Shown here: one piece after another, positions 17,175-27,037 of the stretch
Numbering within the stretch: position 1 is the first letter of the stretch
Layout of the letters: the number at the start of each line of letters is the position of its first letter
Source of the DNA: Comamonas testosteroni
GTDB taxonomy: Bacteria; Pseudomonadota; Gammaproteobacteria; Burkholderiales; Burkholderiaceae_C
Assembly (NCBI GenBank): GCA_008727115.1
Contig: CP044131.1
Coordinates: forward strand, 1,984,001 to 2,048,000
Length of the DNA stretch: 64,000 bases
Direction: 5' to 3'
The notes under the pieces: generated by a model
The model's database searches: none
Told to the model about the DNA's origin: nothing
The model's input: the letters and a program-made list of their open reading frames with translations, nothing else
Made by a program: the position numbers and the translations under genes

Positions 17175-18884
17175 ATGCACCAGCCATTTGCCGAGCCACG
17201 TCGCTCTATCTATTACCAATATCAGGTGCACCAGCCCTGGCTTGCGTCCCAGCATGAGGGTGAACAAAAACATCCCATCGTCATCGTTGGCACCGGCCCA
17301 GTCGGCTTGACCACGGCGCTGGAGATCGCCCGCCACGGCCAGCGCTGCGTGGTGCTGGAGTCGGAATTGCAGGTCTCCGAAGGCAGCCGTGCCATTGTGT
17401 TTACGCGCCGCTCCATGGAAATCTTGCAGCAAGTGGGCGTGGCCCAGCGCGTGACGGAGACAGGCTTGCCCTGGTGCTATGGCAACAGCATTTACCGTGG
17501 CCAGCGCGTGTTCCGCATGGAAAATGCGCGTGCTGACGACGACCGCTTTTTCCCCATGATCAATCTGCAGCAGCAGTATCTGGAGGAATATCTGGTCGAT
17601 GCCGTCAAGGCCAACCCGCTGATTGATCTGCGCTGGGGCAACCGCGTCAACAAGGTAGAACAAAAAAGTTCTCAAAAAGGTGAGCAGGCTTTTGTGGAAG
17701 TGGATACACCCGAAGGCACTTACCAGCTGCAGACGGACTGGCTGGTGGCTTGCGACGGAGCACGCTCGGGCATCCGCACGGCCATGAATCTGCTGATGGA
17801 AGGCGCTTCCTACGAAGGGCGCTTTGTGATTGCCGATATCCGCATCGACCTGCCGCTGCCGACCGAGCGACTGGCTTTTTTCGACCCGACCTGGAACCCT
17901 GGCAACACCATCCTCATGCACCGCGAGCCGCATGGCATCTGGCGTGTGGACTACCAGTTGCCTGCGGGCGAAGACCCCGAGGATGCACTCAAGCCCGAGT
18001 CGCTGAAGGCGCGCATTGATGCGCAGCTGGAAATGATCGGCTTTGGCGGCACGCCCTGGGAGATGGACTGGAGCTCGGTGTACTCCGCTCGCGCACTGAC
18101 CTTGCCTAATTACGTGCGTGGCCGCGTGATTTTTGCGGGCGATGCCGCCCATATGCTGCCGATTTTTGGCGTGCGCGGTGCCAACACCGGTTTTCAGGAT
18201 GCGCAAGGCCTGGGCTGGCGTCTGGCACTCGTGGCCAAGGGCGCGGCCAGCGCTAGTCTGCTGGACAGCTACAGTAGCGAACGCGTGGGCGCGGCCCGCG
18301 AGATTGTCGAAGAGGCCGGCAAGAGCACGCGCTTTATGGCGCCGCCCACGCGGGGCTTCAGGCTGCTGCGCGATGCTGTGCTGTCCCTGTCGCTCACTCA
18401 GCCCTTTGTCGGCCCGCTGTACCACTGGCGCACCTCGCGCACGCATGAGTACGGCAGCTCGCCCCTGAACAGCATGGGTGACGACAATCTGCTGTTCAAG
18501 GCAGGCCCGGCGCATGGCGCGCCGCCCGTCAATGTGCGCTTTGCGCCAGACAGTTATTTGCTGGACCACCTGGGCGGCGCATTCGATCTGCTGTATTTCA
18601 CCGACGACAAAACCATTCCCGCCGAGCTGCGCGAGGTGGTGGCTTCCGTCAAGGCCCGAGGAGTTGGCGTGCGTTTGATTGCGGTGAGCAGCCATAGCGC
18701 GGCTGCGGTGGATGGCGCTGATTTGACGCTGCACGACACCGAAGGCCGCTGCCGCGCCCGCTACGGCGTGATGGCCAATGGCGCGGCCTACTTGTTGCGC
18801 CCCGATCAGCATGTCTGTGCCCGCTGGATGGCGCTAGACGCCAATCGCCTGCAAGCCGCGTTCAAGGCTGCTTTGCCTGCCTGA
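17175..18884 (+). CDS. FAD-dependent aromatic-ring monooxygenase (PHBH/MhpA-like)
   Basis: A 569-residue group A flavoprotein hydroxylase. The Rossmann motif VGTGPVGLTTALEIARHG is near residues 38-55, the central DG motif appears as VACDGARSGIR, and GDAAHMLPIFGVRGANTGFQDA is the second FAD-binding motif. The length and C-terminal thioredoxin-like tail match MhpA-type phenol and 3-hydroxyphenylpropionate hydroxylases. The DUF2783 gene starts 14 bases later, a pairing that recurs with this oxidoreductase group. No ring-cleavage gene adjoins, so the substrate is unknown. A 554-codon open frame lies antisense to it but is a high-GC shadow. Confidence 0.88.
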   Translation: MHQPFAEPRRSIYYQYQVHQPWLASQHEGEQKHPIVIVGTGPVGLTTALEIARHGQRCVVLESELQVSEGSRAIVFTRRSMEILQQVGVAQRVTETGLPWCYGNSIYRGQRVFRMENARADDDRFFPMINLQQQYLEEYLVDAVKANPLIDLRWGNRVNKVEQKSSQKGEQAFVEVDTPEGTYQLQTDWLVACDGARSGIRTAMNLLMEGASYEGRFVIADIRIDLPLPTERLAFFDPTWNPGNTILMHREPHGIWRVDYQLPAGEDPEDALKPESLKARIDAQLEMIGFGGTPWEMDWSSVYSARALTLPNYVRGRVIFAGDAAHMLPIFGVRGANTGFQDAQGLGWRLALVAKGAASASLLDSYSSERVGAAREIVEEAGKSTRFMAPPTRGFRLLRDAVLSLSLTQPFVGPLYHWRTSRTHEYGSSPLNSMGDDNLLFKAGPAHGAPPVNVRFAPDSYLLDHLGGAFDLLYFTDDKTIPAELREVVASVKARGVGVRLIAVSSHSAAAVDGADLTLHDTEGRCRARYGVMANGAAYLLRPDQHVCARWMALDANRLQAAFKAALPA

Positions 18885-18897
18885 GGAGAGAAACACC

Positions 18898-19086
18898 ATG
18901 AGCCAAAACACTTTGGATATCGCCGGTCTGGAGACTGTGTATGACCAGCTGGCCACCGCCATTGATGACGTGGGCGCGGAGAAGTCCGAGCTGCTGCTGG
19001 TCAAGCTGGCGCTGCTGGCAGCCAATCAGCTGGGCGATGCGCGCCAGTTTGGCGAGATGATTGTCGCAGCGCAGCGCGATCTGTAG
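18898..19086 (+). CDS. DUF2783 small protein
   Basis: A 62-residue acidic, mostly helical protein matching DUF2783 (ends GDARQFGEMIVAAQRDL). It starts 14 bases after the monooxygenase stop, with GAGGAGAG as ribosome site, so the two form an operon. The family is repeatedly found beside FAD-dependent hydroxylases; a stabilising or subunit role is plausible but not shown. Confidence 0.85.
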   Translation: MSQNTLDIAGLETVYDQLATAIDDVGAEKSELLLVKLALLAANQLGDARQFGEMIVAAQRDL

Positions 19087-19207
19087 ACAAGCACGTTGGT
19101 GGTGGAGAAGCCCTGGCTGCCATCCGCTGCTTGGCTTGATCTCCGACAAGAAGAGACTGCAGCTTGTTCGATAGTATTGGCTTGCCTCAAACAACAAAGG
19201 GTTTTGT

Positions 19208-19744
19208 ATGAAACTTCGTGTGAATTCTTCTTCTGCTGTTTTGGCCGCCGTGTTGAGCTTGTCTGCGGTGACCGTCTATGCCAAGTCGGGTGCGCAATGG
19301 CAGGCCCTGACAGCCTCTTCGCAAGTCAGCCTGACTCAGGCCGTCGAAAAAGCATTGGCTTTTGCGCCTGGGCGAGTGCTGGAGGTAGAGCTGGAACATG
19401 GCAAGAGAGGTGAGCCCGCCAGCTATGAAGTGAGTCTGGTGAGCGATGCGAATGAAGAAATCAAGCTGCATGTCAACGCCGTGACGGGCGAGGTTCGCCA
19501 AGAGCGAAACAAGGGTCAGGCCAAGCTCAAGGACGTCAGGCGACTGATGGGCACTGAACTGACGCTGGCGCAGGCTGTTGAGGCTGCTGTGGCGCATACA
19601 CCGGGCAAACCGCTGGAGGCGGAGCTGGACAGCAAGGACGAGCACTCCTATTACGAAGTCAAGGTGCTTCAGGCCGATCAGGCGGTCATGAAGGTCAAGC
19701 TGGATGCTGTGACAGGGAAGGTTTTGCAAGCCAAGCGCGATTGA
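19208..19744 (+). CDS. Exported PepSY-domain protein
   Basis: A 178-residue protein with a signal peptide (RVNSSSAVLAAVLSLSAVTVYA, cleavage after VYA). Two PepSY repeats follow, at about residues 38-98 and 115-176. Each has the pattern LTQAVEKAL ... YEVSLV ... VNAVTGEVRQE, and the second has LAQAVEAAV ... YYEVKVL ... LDAVTGKVLQA. PepSY domains inhibit peptidases or act in the envelope near redox and metal systems. No sensor kinase adjoins. It ends in a strong terminator. Confidence 0.88.
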   Translation: MKLRVNSSSAVLAAVLSLSAVTVYAKSGAQWQALTASSQVSLTQAVEKALAFAPGRVLEVELEHGKRGEPASYEVSLVSDANEEIKLHVNAVTGEVRQERNKGQAKLKDVRRLMGTELTLAQAVEAAVAHTPGKPLEAELDSKDEHSYYEVKVLQADQAVMKVKLDAVTGKVLQAKRD

Positions 19745-20082
19745 GCGCCAGCAGGCAAGGCCTGATTCAACCCGAATCTCGCAAGTAAGAAGTACGCAGT
19801 CAGGCAGAGCGCGGGGCATTGACCCCGCCTCTGCCTGATTGCTTTTGGGAGCTGCATTGGGCACAAATGCTGGCTTTGCTCCTGGTTTGGTAGCTGTCAG
19901 CGTGCATTAACAATGAAAACCAAATAGAAATCGTTTTAAAAACAAGACATGAATGGCGCTCCATGCTATGGATTTGAGAACTCGCTAGAGAGTTCTTTTC
20001 TTTAGTGGCAAGACCTTAGGGATGCAGGGATCAGGCGCAAAACGTACACTGGCCGGCTGTTTTTCCGTTAAAGCTCATCCCC
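19745..20082. other. 338-base gap upstream of ygiQ
   Basis: Holds the PepSY-gene terminator at 19801-19837, a degenerate repeat-like stretch near 19890-19908 (TAGCTGTCAGCG...), and AT-rich sequence to about 20000 that probably carries the ygiQ promoter. No gene seen. Confidence 0.6.
19801..19837 (+). terminator. Terminator after the PepSY gene
   Basis: CAGGCAGAG pairs with CTCTGCCTG, and GCGGGG with CCCCGC, with one bulged base between them. The T-tract after it is short and interrupted. Confidence 0.75.
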
Positions 20083-22611
20083 ATGAACGCCCCGGTTGAT
20101 GTTTCCTTTTTTCACCGCGATGCCAAGCCGCTGACCAGCTACAAACCGTACTGGGCCAAGCGTTTTGGCCCGGCTCCGTTTCTGCCCATGAGTCGCGCGG
20201 AGATGGATCAGCTCGGCTGGGACAGCTGCGACATCATTCTGGTCACGGGCGACGCCTATGTGGACCACCCCAGTTTTGGCATGGCCGTGATCGGCCGCGT
20301 ACTGGAGGCTCAGGGCTTTCGTGTGGGCATCATTGCCCAGCCCGACTGGACCAGCGCCGAGGCCTTCAAGGCCCTGGGCAAGCCCAATCTGTTCTGGGGC
20401 GTGACGGCGGGCAATATGGATTCCATGATCAACCGCTACACGGCTGATCGCAAGATTCGCTCCGACGACGCCTACACCCCCGGCGACGTGGGCGGTAAGC
20501 GCCCTGACCGCGCGGCCATCGTCTACAGCCAGCGCTGCCGCGAGGCCTACAAGGATGTGCCCATTGTGCTGGGCGGCATTGAAGGCTCGCTGCGCCGTAT
20601 TGCCCACTACGACTACTGGAGCGACAAGGTGCGCCGCTCCATCGTGGTGGACAGCAAGTGCGACATTCTGCTGTATGGCAATGCCGAGCGTGCCTTGGTT
20701 GAAGTGGCCCACCGCATTGCGGCGCGTGAGCCGGTGGAGCAGATCACCGATGTGCGCGGCACGGCGTTTTTCCGCCGCGCATCGGAAGAGGGTTGGTTCG
20801 AAGTCGACTCCACCACGGTGGATGAGCCCGGCGAAGTTGAAGTCCACATCAATCCCTATATGACCACCAGCGAGCAGGCCGAGGCCCAAGGCCAGACCTG
20901 CTCAAAAGAGTCAGGTTCTGAAGATGGCGAAAAGGCGCAAGCAGCCGAGCCCATGGGGCCGACTTGCGGCAGCGGCAAGAATACGGGTGGAGCGGGCAAT
21001 TCGGGAGCTTCGGTGGCCAATGTCCAGCCGATCCAGTTCGTGCCCAATCTGTCGCTGCGCAGCAAATCCAAGCTGCCTCCGCGCGACCGCACGGTGCTGC
21101 GTCTGCCTAGCTACGAAGAGGTCAAGAGCGACCCGATTCTGTACGCCCACGCCAACCGCGTGCTGCACCTGGAAACCAACCCCGGCAACGCCCGCGCGCT
21201 GGTGCAGGCGCACGGTGAGGGTGCTACGGCCCGCGATGTATGGATGAACCCACCACCCATTCCGCTGACCACCGCAGAGATGGACTGGGTGTTTGGCCTG
21301 CCGTACGCCCGCAATCCGCACCCCACCTACGCCGATGAAAACGGCAGCCACGACGGCGAAACCAAGATCCCCGCGTGGGAGATGATTCGCACGTCCGTGA
21401 ACATCATGCGCGGCTGCTTTGGCGGCTGCACCTTCTGCTCGATTACCGAGCACGAAGGTCGCATCATCCAGAGCCGTTCGGAAGACTCCATCATTCAGGA
21501 GCTGGAAGAGATCCGCGACAAGGTCAAAGGCTTTACTGGCACCATCTCCGACCTGGGCGGCCCCACGGCCAATATGTACCGCCTGGGCTGCAAGAGCCCG
21601 CAGATCGAAGCGGCCTGCCGCAAGCCCAGCTGCGTGTTTCCCGGCATCTGCCAGAACCTGCACACCGACCATGGCCCGCTCATCAAGATCTATCGTCGCG
21701 CGCGCAAGCTGCCCGGTATCAAGAAGATTTTGATTGGCTCCGGCCTGCGCTATGACCTGGCCGTGAAGTCGCCCGAGTACGTGAAGGAGCTGGTGCAGCA
21801 CCACGTGGGCGGCTATCTGAAGATCGCGCCCGAGCACACCGAGCAAGGCCCGCTGGGCAAGATGATGAAGCCGGGCATCGGCAGCTATGACAAGTTCAAG
21901 CAGCTGTTTGAAAAATTCAGTGAAGAGGCTGGAAAAAAGCAGTTTCTGATTCCCTACTTCATCGCCGCCCACCCCGGCACCAGCGATGAAGACATGATGA
22001 ATCTGGCCATCTGGCTCAAGAAGAACGGTTTCCGCGCCGACCAGGTTCAGACCTTCTACCCCAGCCCCATGGCCACGGCCACGGCCATGTATCACAGCGG
22101 CCGCAATACCTTGACCAAGGTCCGCCGCCAGATGCGCGACGAAGAAGAGGAGCGCGTGGACATCGTGCGCGGTGAAAAGCGCCGCCGTCTGCACAAGGCC
22201 TTCTTGCGCTACCACGATCCGAACAACTGGCCATTGCTGCGCGACGCGCTCAAGACCATGGGGCGTGCTGACCTGATCGGCAATGGAAAGCAGCACCTGA
22301 TTCCGACTTTCCAACCCATGGTTGATGGCAGTTATCAGACCGCGCGCAAGAAAAACAGCACTTCGTCCAAGAGCAGTGGCGGTGGCATGGGCTACACCAC
22401 CAACAAGGATGGCAAGGCTGTGGCGGTTCGCCGCCGCTCCGAAGAAGCGAGCATGGAGCCTAGGGGCGATGTGCGCTTCCGCACGAATCAGCCCCAACCC
22501 GGCAAGATGCTGACACAGCACACAGGTCTGCCTCCCCGTGCAGGCATCAAGTCCAAGCCCGGCTCCAAAGCTGCAGCTGGAAAGACCCAGGCTGCGCGAA
22601 AGCCCCGCTGA
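20083..22611 (+). CDS. YgiQ-family radical SAM protein
   Basis: An 842-residue YgiQ-type protein, with long N- and C-terminal extensions around a radical SAM core. The cluster-binding motif CFGGCTFC gives C445, C449 and C452 (CX3CX2C). The N-terminus has the YgiQ start ([20 protein letters not shown]). The C-terminal 80 residues are basic and low-complexity (Lys/Ser/Arg/Ala). A Gly/Ser/Glu-rich segment at about 265-310 looks like an insertion. Reaction unknown for the family. Monocistronic, with its own terminator. Confidence 0.93.
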   Translation: MNAPVDVSFFHRDAKPLTSYKPYWAKRFGPAPFLPMSRAEMDQLGWDSCDIILVTGDAYVDHPSFGMAVIGRVLEAQGFRVGIIAQPDWTSAEAFKALGKPNLFWGVTAGNMDSMINRYTADRKIRSDDAYTPGDVGGKRPDRAAIVYSQRCREAYKDVPIVLGGIEGSLRRIAHYDYWSDKVRRSIVVDSKCDILLYGNAERALVEVAHRIAAREPVEQITDVRGTAFFRRASEEGWFEVDSTTVDEPGEVEVHINPYMTTSEQAEAQGQTCSKESGSEDGEKAQAAEPMGPTCGSGKNTGGAGNSGASVANVQPIQFVPNLSLRSKSKLPPRDRTVLRLPSYEEVKSDPILYAHANRVLHLETNPGNARALVQAHGEGATARDVWMNPPPIPLTTAEMDWVFGLPYARNPHPTYADENGSHDGETKIPAWEMIRTSVNIMRGCFGGCTFCSITEHEGRIIQSRSEDSIIQELEEIRDKVKGFTGTISDLGGPTANMYRLGCKSPQIEAACRKPSCVFPGICQNLHTDHGPLIKIYRRARKLPGIKKILIGSGLRYDLAVKSPEYVKELVQHHVGGYLKIAPEHTEQGPLGKMMKPGIGSYDKFKQLFEKFSEEAGKKQFLIPYFIAAHPGTSDEDMMNLAIWLKKNGFRADQVQTFYPSPMATATAMYHSGRNTLTKVRRQMRDEEEERVDIVRGEKRRRLHKAFLRYHDPNNWPLLRDALKTMGRADLIGNGKQHLIPTFQPMVDGSYQTARKKNSTSSKSSGGGMGYTTNKDGKAVAVRRRSEEASMEPRGDVRFRTNQPQPGKMLTQHTGLPPRAGIKSKPGSKAAAGKTQAARKPR

Positions 22612-22657
22612 GGCTGCAATCTGATTGCTGTCTTGCTTGCAGCTTCATCTGAAAATA

Positions 22658-22690
22658 AAAACGACGCATTCAAGGCGTCGTTTTTGTTTT
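22658..22690 (+). terminator. Terminator after ygiQ
   Basis: AAACGACGC pairs with GCGTCGTTT, and the stem is followed by an extended T-run. It is also near-symmetrical, so it could serve the convergent EAL remnant on the minus strand. Confidence 0.88.
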
Positions 22691-22729
22691 TGCTGCGAAT
22701 CGGGAGCTGTGTGCGGACTTGAAAAGGCG

Positions 22730-23107
22730 TCAGCAACCCAAGGCCAGTGAGCCATACCACTGCGGCAGCTGATTGGCCTTGGGGGCGAAATAGTCGGCAG
22801 TCATGGGCTTGGGCCTTGCAATCGCATAGCCCTGGACATAGTCCACTCCCATGCTCATGAGTTCTTCGGCGATTTCGCGGCTTTCTACAAACTCGGCAAC
22901 GGTTTTTTTACCCAATGTCTGGCCGATGCGGTTGATCATCTCCACCATGGCGTGATCACCTTTGTCTTGAAGCATGTCGCGCACAAAGCCTCCATCAATT
23001 TTGAGGTAATCCACGGGAAGCTGTTTGAGATAGGTCAGCGAAGACATGCCGACACCGAAGTCATCAAGCGCAAAGCGGCACCCCATGGCTCGCAGAGCCT
23101 GGATCAA
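22730..23107 (-). pseudogene. C-terminal EAL fragment, separated from its gene by an in-frame stop
   Basis: This fragment is in the same reading frame as the GGDEF-EAL gene ending at 23111. The frame continues after the TGA at 23113-23111 without any shift (TGA, CGG, then TTG at 23107). It carries the rest of an EAL domain: ALDDFGVG, LKIDGGF, KKTVAEFVES and VDYVQGYAIARP, including the DD motif and the catalytic lysine and glutamates needed for c-di-GMP hydrolysis. No good ribosome site precedes it. It is probably not made unless the stop is read through. Confidence 0.8.
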
Positions 23108-23110
23108 CCG

Positions 23111-25186
23111 TCAGGCATTGCTGAGATTGCCAATGGCACTCGTTTCGGTAATTTCGAAACACAGCATCTGGGGGGCAATGCCGTAGTACTGCATTTGAGC
23201 CGTAATGAATTCAAGCAGAGCTTCATCGTCAAGGCTGGAGCCAGAGAGGTTGATGGAGCAGGTATCCACCAGCTTGGCATAGCCGGGCTGCTGAGACAGC
23301 GTCTGCAAGGTCTTGGAGATGACCCATCTGTCCAGAGATGGCATGAGGCCGTAGCGTTCTGCCGCAGGAATGAAGTGGCCAGGGGCCAGGATCTGCCCGC
23401 TTTCATCGCGCAGGCGCAGCAGAACCTCAAAATGCATGCCTTTGTGCTTGTCGCCTTGCAGCGGTGCAATGTTTTGGGCATAGAGGCAGAACCGATCCTC
23501 ATCCAGAGCCGAGCGTATGCGTGTAGCCCATTCCATTTCGCTGACGTAGCGGCTGTACGTGCCGTCTTCTGGAGTATAGAAAAAGACCCGGTTGCGGCCA
23601 CGCTCCTTGGCCTGATAGCAGGCCATATCGGCCATGCGAAGCAGGTCAGCAGCGTTGGAAGCATCGCTATGGATGTGGACGACACCAATGGAAAAGCCGG
23701 TGCGCAATGTCTTGTCTCCCCAGCTGATGGACAGATCCAGAGCAGCCTGACGGAGTTTTTCGGCAATGGCGGCCACGCTGGCGGGCTGGCAGTTTTCCAG
23801 CAATACGGCAAACTCATCGCCGCCCATTCGTGCCAGACAGTCGCTTTCACGCAGGTTGCTTGAGAGCATGCGTGATACTTCGCACAGCACTTCTTCCCCT
23901 GCTGCGTGACCGCTGGTCTCATTGATGAGCTTGAACTGGTCAAGATCAATGTAGAGCAGTGCGCAAGGCTTGACCTGATGCAAGCCCTGGGTGAGAAGTG
24001 TTTGTAGACGGCGCTCGAACTCCCCGCGGTTTTCCAGGCCTGTCAATGTGTCGTGACGAGCATTCCAGGAAAGCTGGTCCATGTATTGCTGCTCGCGCGA
24101 CACATCTCGCAAAACGAAGAGGGCACCTGACACCTGGCCTTCACGCAGCATGGTGGAGCCCAACACTTTGACCGGCACGATGCTGTGGTCGGTGCGGCGT
24201 ACCCAATGCGTCTGGTTATCTCGAACAATCATGGCTTCGTTCAGCAGTTGAGAGAGAAGCTCTTCGCTGCTGAAAGCAGAGTCCATGCAGTAAAACTGCA
24301 AAATCAGCTTGATAGGCTTGCCAAGAAAACTCTTGTTTTGCAGACCCAGCAAACCGATGCCTGCAGGATTGATGTAGTTGACGGCTCCTTTGGCATCGGT
24401 GGTGATGACGGCATCGCCCAAGGCTGCCAGAGTGGTTTCTGCGCGCTCTTTCTCGGAATTGAGTCCCGCCTGAATCAATTCACGCTGTTGTATCAGGCGC
24501 CAGGTACTCCAGGTCCATAGCGCAACCAGAGTCACTGCCAGAGCGCCATTGAGGCACAGTAGCAGCCAGACGATGCTGCGAGAGCTGTGTCCCAGAGAGT
24601 CGCTGAATGCTCTGGTCAGTGCGGTTACGCCTTGATTGATGAGATCAATCTCGCGTTTCCACGTAGCGACAGTGTCGAGAGTGACCGCGCCATCTTTGTA
24701 GCTTTGCTGTATTTCCTGGGCCAGAGAGTCAAGCTGGTCAAGATATTCATCGCCCAGCTTCCAGTAGGCAACGGGCTCCTGCACCCAGCTGAAGTACCGA
24801 AAAGTTCGCAGCAGCCATATCAGCGCATTGACGTCGTCGGGGTGGTTCAGCCCCTGCTCAATGCCTTTGCGCGCAAGATCCAGGCGCAATGGCTCGTTGT
24901 AGAGGGCGTTACGCGCTTCGGCATCTCCGCGCGGCACCAGCAAAGCGTTCTGGTAACGCGCCAGATCGGATGGATTGCCTTCATCGGCATAGCGTGAAAG
25001 GGCGTAAATGGCGTCTTTCTGGGCTTTGGACCAGAGGCTCTCTCCGTTGACGAAGCCGCGCACTGCCGAGAGTAGATACAGGCTTCCGCTGGTACTGAAC
25101 ATCAGAACCAGAACCAGGAGAGCAAGAGCCCAGACACGCCGAAGCAAGCGTTGAGACTTCAGTGCGGGGCTTGAGAATGCCTTCAT
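23111..25186 (-). CDS. Membrane PAS-GGDEF protein with EAL domain truncated by TGA
   Basis: 691 residues before the stop. The order is: transmembrane segment (about 17-40), periplasmic region, second transmembrane segment (about 212-232), PAS (about 250-370), GGDEF (GGDEF at 455-459) and the first half of an EAL domain (EVLLRL at 587, then FEITETSAIGNLSNA). An RESD ends five residues before GGDEF, so the inhibitory site is intact. The TGA falls between ETSAIGNLSNA and RLIQALRAMGC, where full-length relatives continue. The truncated product would lack the DDFG loop and should not hydrolyse c-di-GMP, but the cyclase half looks sound. Start at 25186 has GAGG upstream. Confidence 0.85.
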   Translation of the reverse strand: MKAFSSPALKSQRLLRRVWALALLVLVLMFSTSGSLYLLSAVRGFVNGESLWSKAQKDAIYALSRYADEGNPSDLARYQNALLVPRGDAEARNALYNEPLRLDLARKGIEQGLNHPDDVNALIWLLRTFRYFSWVQEPVAYWKLGDEYLDQLDSLAQEIQQSYKDGAVTLDTVATWKREIDLINQGVTALTRAFSDSLGHSSRSIVWLLLCLNGALAVTLVALWTWSTWRLIQQRELIQAGLNSEKERAETTLAALGDAVITTDAKGAVNYINPAGIGLLGLQNKSFLGKPIKLILQFYCMDSAFSSEELLSQLLNEAMIVRDNQTHWVRRTDHSIVPVKVLGSTMLREGQVSGALFVLRDVSREQQYMDQLSWNARHDTLTGLENRGEFERRLQTLLTQGLHQVKPCALLYIDLDQFKLINETSGHAAGEEVLCEVSRMLSSNLRESDCLARMGGDEFAVLLENCQPASVAAIAEKLRQAALDLSISWGDKTLRTGFSIGVVHIHSDASNAADLLRMADMACYQAKERGRNRVFFYTPEDGTYSRYVSEMEWATRIRSALDEDRFCLYAQNIAPLQGDKHKGMHFEVLLRLRDESGQILAPGHFIPAAERYGLMPSLDRWVISKTLQTLSQQPGYAKLVDTCSINLSGSSLDDEALLEFITAQMQYYGIAPQMLCFEITETSAIGNLSNA

Positions 25187-25487
25187 GATGCCTCATTCAT
25201 CGAGTTGACAATGACCCATGAAGAGGCTGTAGAGCTGGCCCAGTCCTTTTACGACTCTGACTTTGTCTTTGCTGATGTGCAGAGCGCCTCTAAAGCTTTC
25301 TCTTCATGCGTACCCTTCATCCATTGACGGAGTCTGGAAAAGGGGTGCAATTTGTTTTCAGAAGTAATTTTTGATATGTAAAAGTGAACTTTGCGTCGGA
25401 CAACTTCGTCTATTCATTCAAGAAAGGGCATCAATCTTGAATCTTTTGATGACTTTCAAGGCGTTTGGACTATGGGGCTGTGTTTGC
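25187..25487. other. 301-base gap, no gene seen
   Basis: Lies between the Nudix gene and the GGDEF-EAL gene, both on the minus strand. It must contain the promoter of the GGDEF-EAL gene. No repeat, hairpin or open frame stands out. Confidence 0.5.
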
Positions 25488-26048
25488 TTACAGTAGGTCA
25501 ATGCAGTGCACCTGTGGTTCATTCAGTGCATCAGCTTGTCGATCGGCGAAGAAACGCTCCAACGTGACCTTGACGGTACGAAAGGCAATCTCTTCCCAGG
25601 GAATATCCGCTTCAGCGAATAACTGGGCCTCCATCGTTTCCGGGCCTGGGTAGAACTGGCTGCTTTTCAGACGAGCCAGGTAGAAGAAGTGGATTTGTCC
25701 AACCTGAGGCACATTGATCAGGGAAAACAATCTGCCCATTTCTATATCTGCACCCGCCTCTTCATCGGTTTCGCGCTGCGCACCTGCCAGAGTGGTCTCT
25801 GCAAGCTCCATGAATCCTGCGGGCAAGGTCCATTTGCCACGCCTGGGCTCGATATTGCGCTTGCACAGCAAGATGCGACCATCATCCATGACAGGCAAGG
25901 TGCCGACCACATTGAGTGGATTTTCGTAGTGAATAGTCTTGCAGGAGGGGCAGACCGCACGCTCGCGCGTGTCCCCATCGTCAGGAACGCGGTAGGTGAC
26001 TGCGGTGCCGCAATTGCGGCAGAACTTGATGGGGTTGCGAAAAATCAT
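25488..26048 (-). CDS. Nudix hydrolase with N-terminal zinc ribbon
   Basis: A 186-residue protein. The N-terminus has a zinc ribbon (CRNCG ... CPSCK), followed by a Nudix box GFMELAETTLAGAQRETDEEAGA in the usual position, with the REtxEE core intact as RETDEE. This combination resembles NudC-like or ADP-ribose/NAD pyrophosphatases. It would hydrolyse a nucleoside diphosphate linked to another group; the substrate is not deducible. It is downstream of the FAH-family gene but separated from it by a terminator. Confidence 0.88.
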   Translation of the reverse strand: MIFRNPIKFCRNCGTAVTYRVPDDGDTRERAVCPSCKTIHYENPLNVVGTLPVMDDGRILLCKRNIEPRRGKWTLPAGFMELAETTLAGAQRETDEEAGADIEMGRLFSLINVPQVGQIHFFYLARLKSSQFYPGPETMEAQLFAEADIPWEEIAFRTVKVTLERFFADRQADALNEPQVHCIDLL

Positions 26049-26107
26049 GTCGCAACTATAAGCAAAATAGCTCGCAAGTGCAGGTGGAACTTGCGCAAAC
26101 AGCTATG

Positions 26108-26139
26108 AAAAAGGGAGCCTTACTGTGGGCTCCCTTTAA
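26108..26139 (-). terminator. Terminator after the FAH-family gene
   Basis: AAAGGGAGCC pairs with GGGCTCCCTTT (one offset) around a short loop, giving A/T runs on both sides. It lies between the FAH-family stop and the Nudix start. Confidence 0.8.
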
Positions 26140-26176
26140 CAAGTCAGATAGCACTCTAGAGTGCTTCAGAGTGGCC

Positions 26177-26872
26177 TCAGGCGATTTGAATCTTGATGGA
26201 CTCAAGACCGCTCACGTGGCCTTCCAGAGTGTCGCCTTTGACCACGGCAGCAACACCTTCCGGAGTGCCGGTCATGATGAGGTCGCCGGGTTGCAGCTCC
26301 CAGGCTGCCGATAAATGTTCAATGGTTTCGGCAATATTCCAGATCAGCTTGTGGATATGGCTGCGCTGACGGTCTGAACCATTGACCTGCAGAGAAATTT
26401 CGGCATTGGCGATATCTCCGGCTTGCTCTACCGGTGTGATGGCGCCAATGGGAGCAGACTGCTCGAAGGCCTTGCCAATGCACCAGGGCCGGCCCTGCTT
26501 TTTCATGTCGTTTTGAAGGTCGCGGCGCGTCATGTCCAGACCCACGGCATAGCCGTAGATGTATTGCAGCGCATCCGCAGCCTTGATGTTCTTGCCTGCC
26601 TTGCCAATGGCAACGACCAGCTCGATCTCATGGTGCAGGTTCTGCGTCATCGAGGGGTAGGCCACCTCGGTGAGACTGTCTGGGTTGACGGGTACGACCG
26701 CATCTGCGGGCTTCATGAAGAAGAATGGAGGCTCACGGCCTGTGAAGCCCATCTCCTTGGCGTGATCCTCATAGTTGCGGCCCACGCAATAGATGCGGTG
26801 AAGGGGGAAACGCTCGCCGCAGCCTACAACAGGCAGGCTGGCGACGGCGGGGGGAGTGAACACGTAGCTCAT
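26177..26872 (-). CDS. Fumarylacetoacetate/fumarylpyruvate hydrolase family protein
   Basis: A 231-residue single-domain FAH protein (ATG at 26872, MSYVFTPP). It shows the family pattern: YCVGRNYEDHAKEMG, HHEIELVVAIG with the metal-binding HxE and a nearby glutamate, GYAVGLDMTRRDLQ and PGDLIMTGTPEGV. The size and motifs match fumarylpyruvate hydrolases (NagK type) at least as well as fumarylacetoacetases. It is transcribed divergently from the maleylacetoacetate isomerase-type gene 165 bases away, which fits a shared function in gentisate or homogentisate degradation. Confidence 0.9.
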   Translation of the reverse strand: MSYVFTPPAVASLPVVGCGERFPLHRIYCVGRNYEDHAKEMGFTGREPPFFFMKPADAVVPVNPDSLTEVAYPSMTQNLHHEIELVVAIGKAGKNIKAADALQYIYGYAVGLDMTRRDLQNDMKKQGRPWCIGKAFEQSAPIGAITPVEQAGDIANAEISLQVNGSDRQRSHIHKLIWNIAETIEHLSAAWELQPGDLIMTGTPEGVAAVVKGDTLEGHVSGLESIKIQIA

Positions 26873-27037
26873 GAAATCCTCGGCAAGAACACGCGCTGAA
26901 ATCAGCGTTGGATGGATGTGGTGAGCAGTGTGCCACGCAGCCGACGGTAGTTCCCCGTACTTTGGATAGCTAGTTTTACGTACCGGAGCCTTGATCCGTG
27001 ATGCGGCACTCCATGCTCGCGCTATGCTGCAGACATC

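Noticed and set aside
17148..18812. 554-codon open frame antisense to the FAD monooxygenase
   Set aside because: The plus-strand frame has all flavoprotein motifs. The antisense translation is His/Ala/Gln-rich without domains, as expected for a high-GC shadow.
20911..22521. 536-codon frame antisense to ygiQ
   Set aside because: The plus strand encodes a radical SAM protein with its cysteine motif. The antisense product has no recognisable domain.
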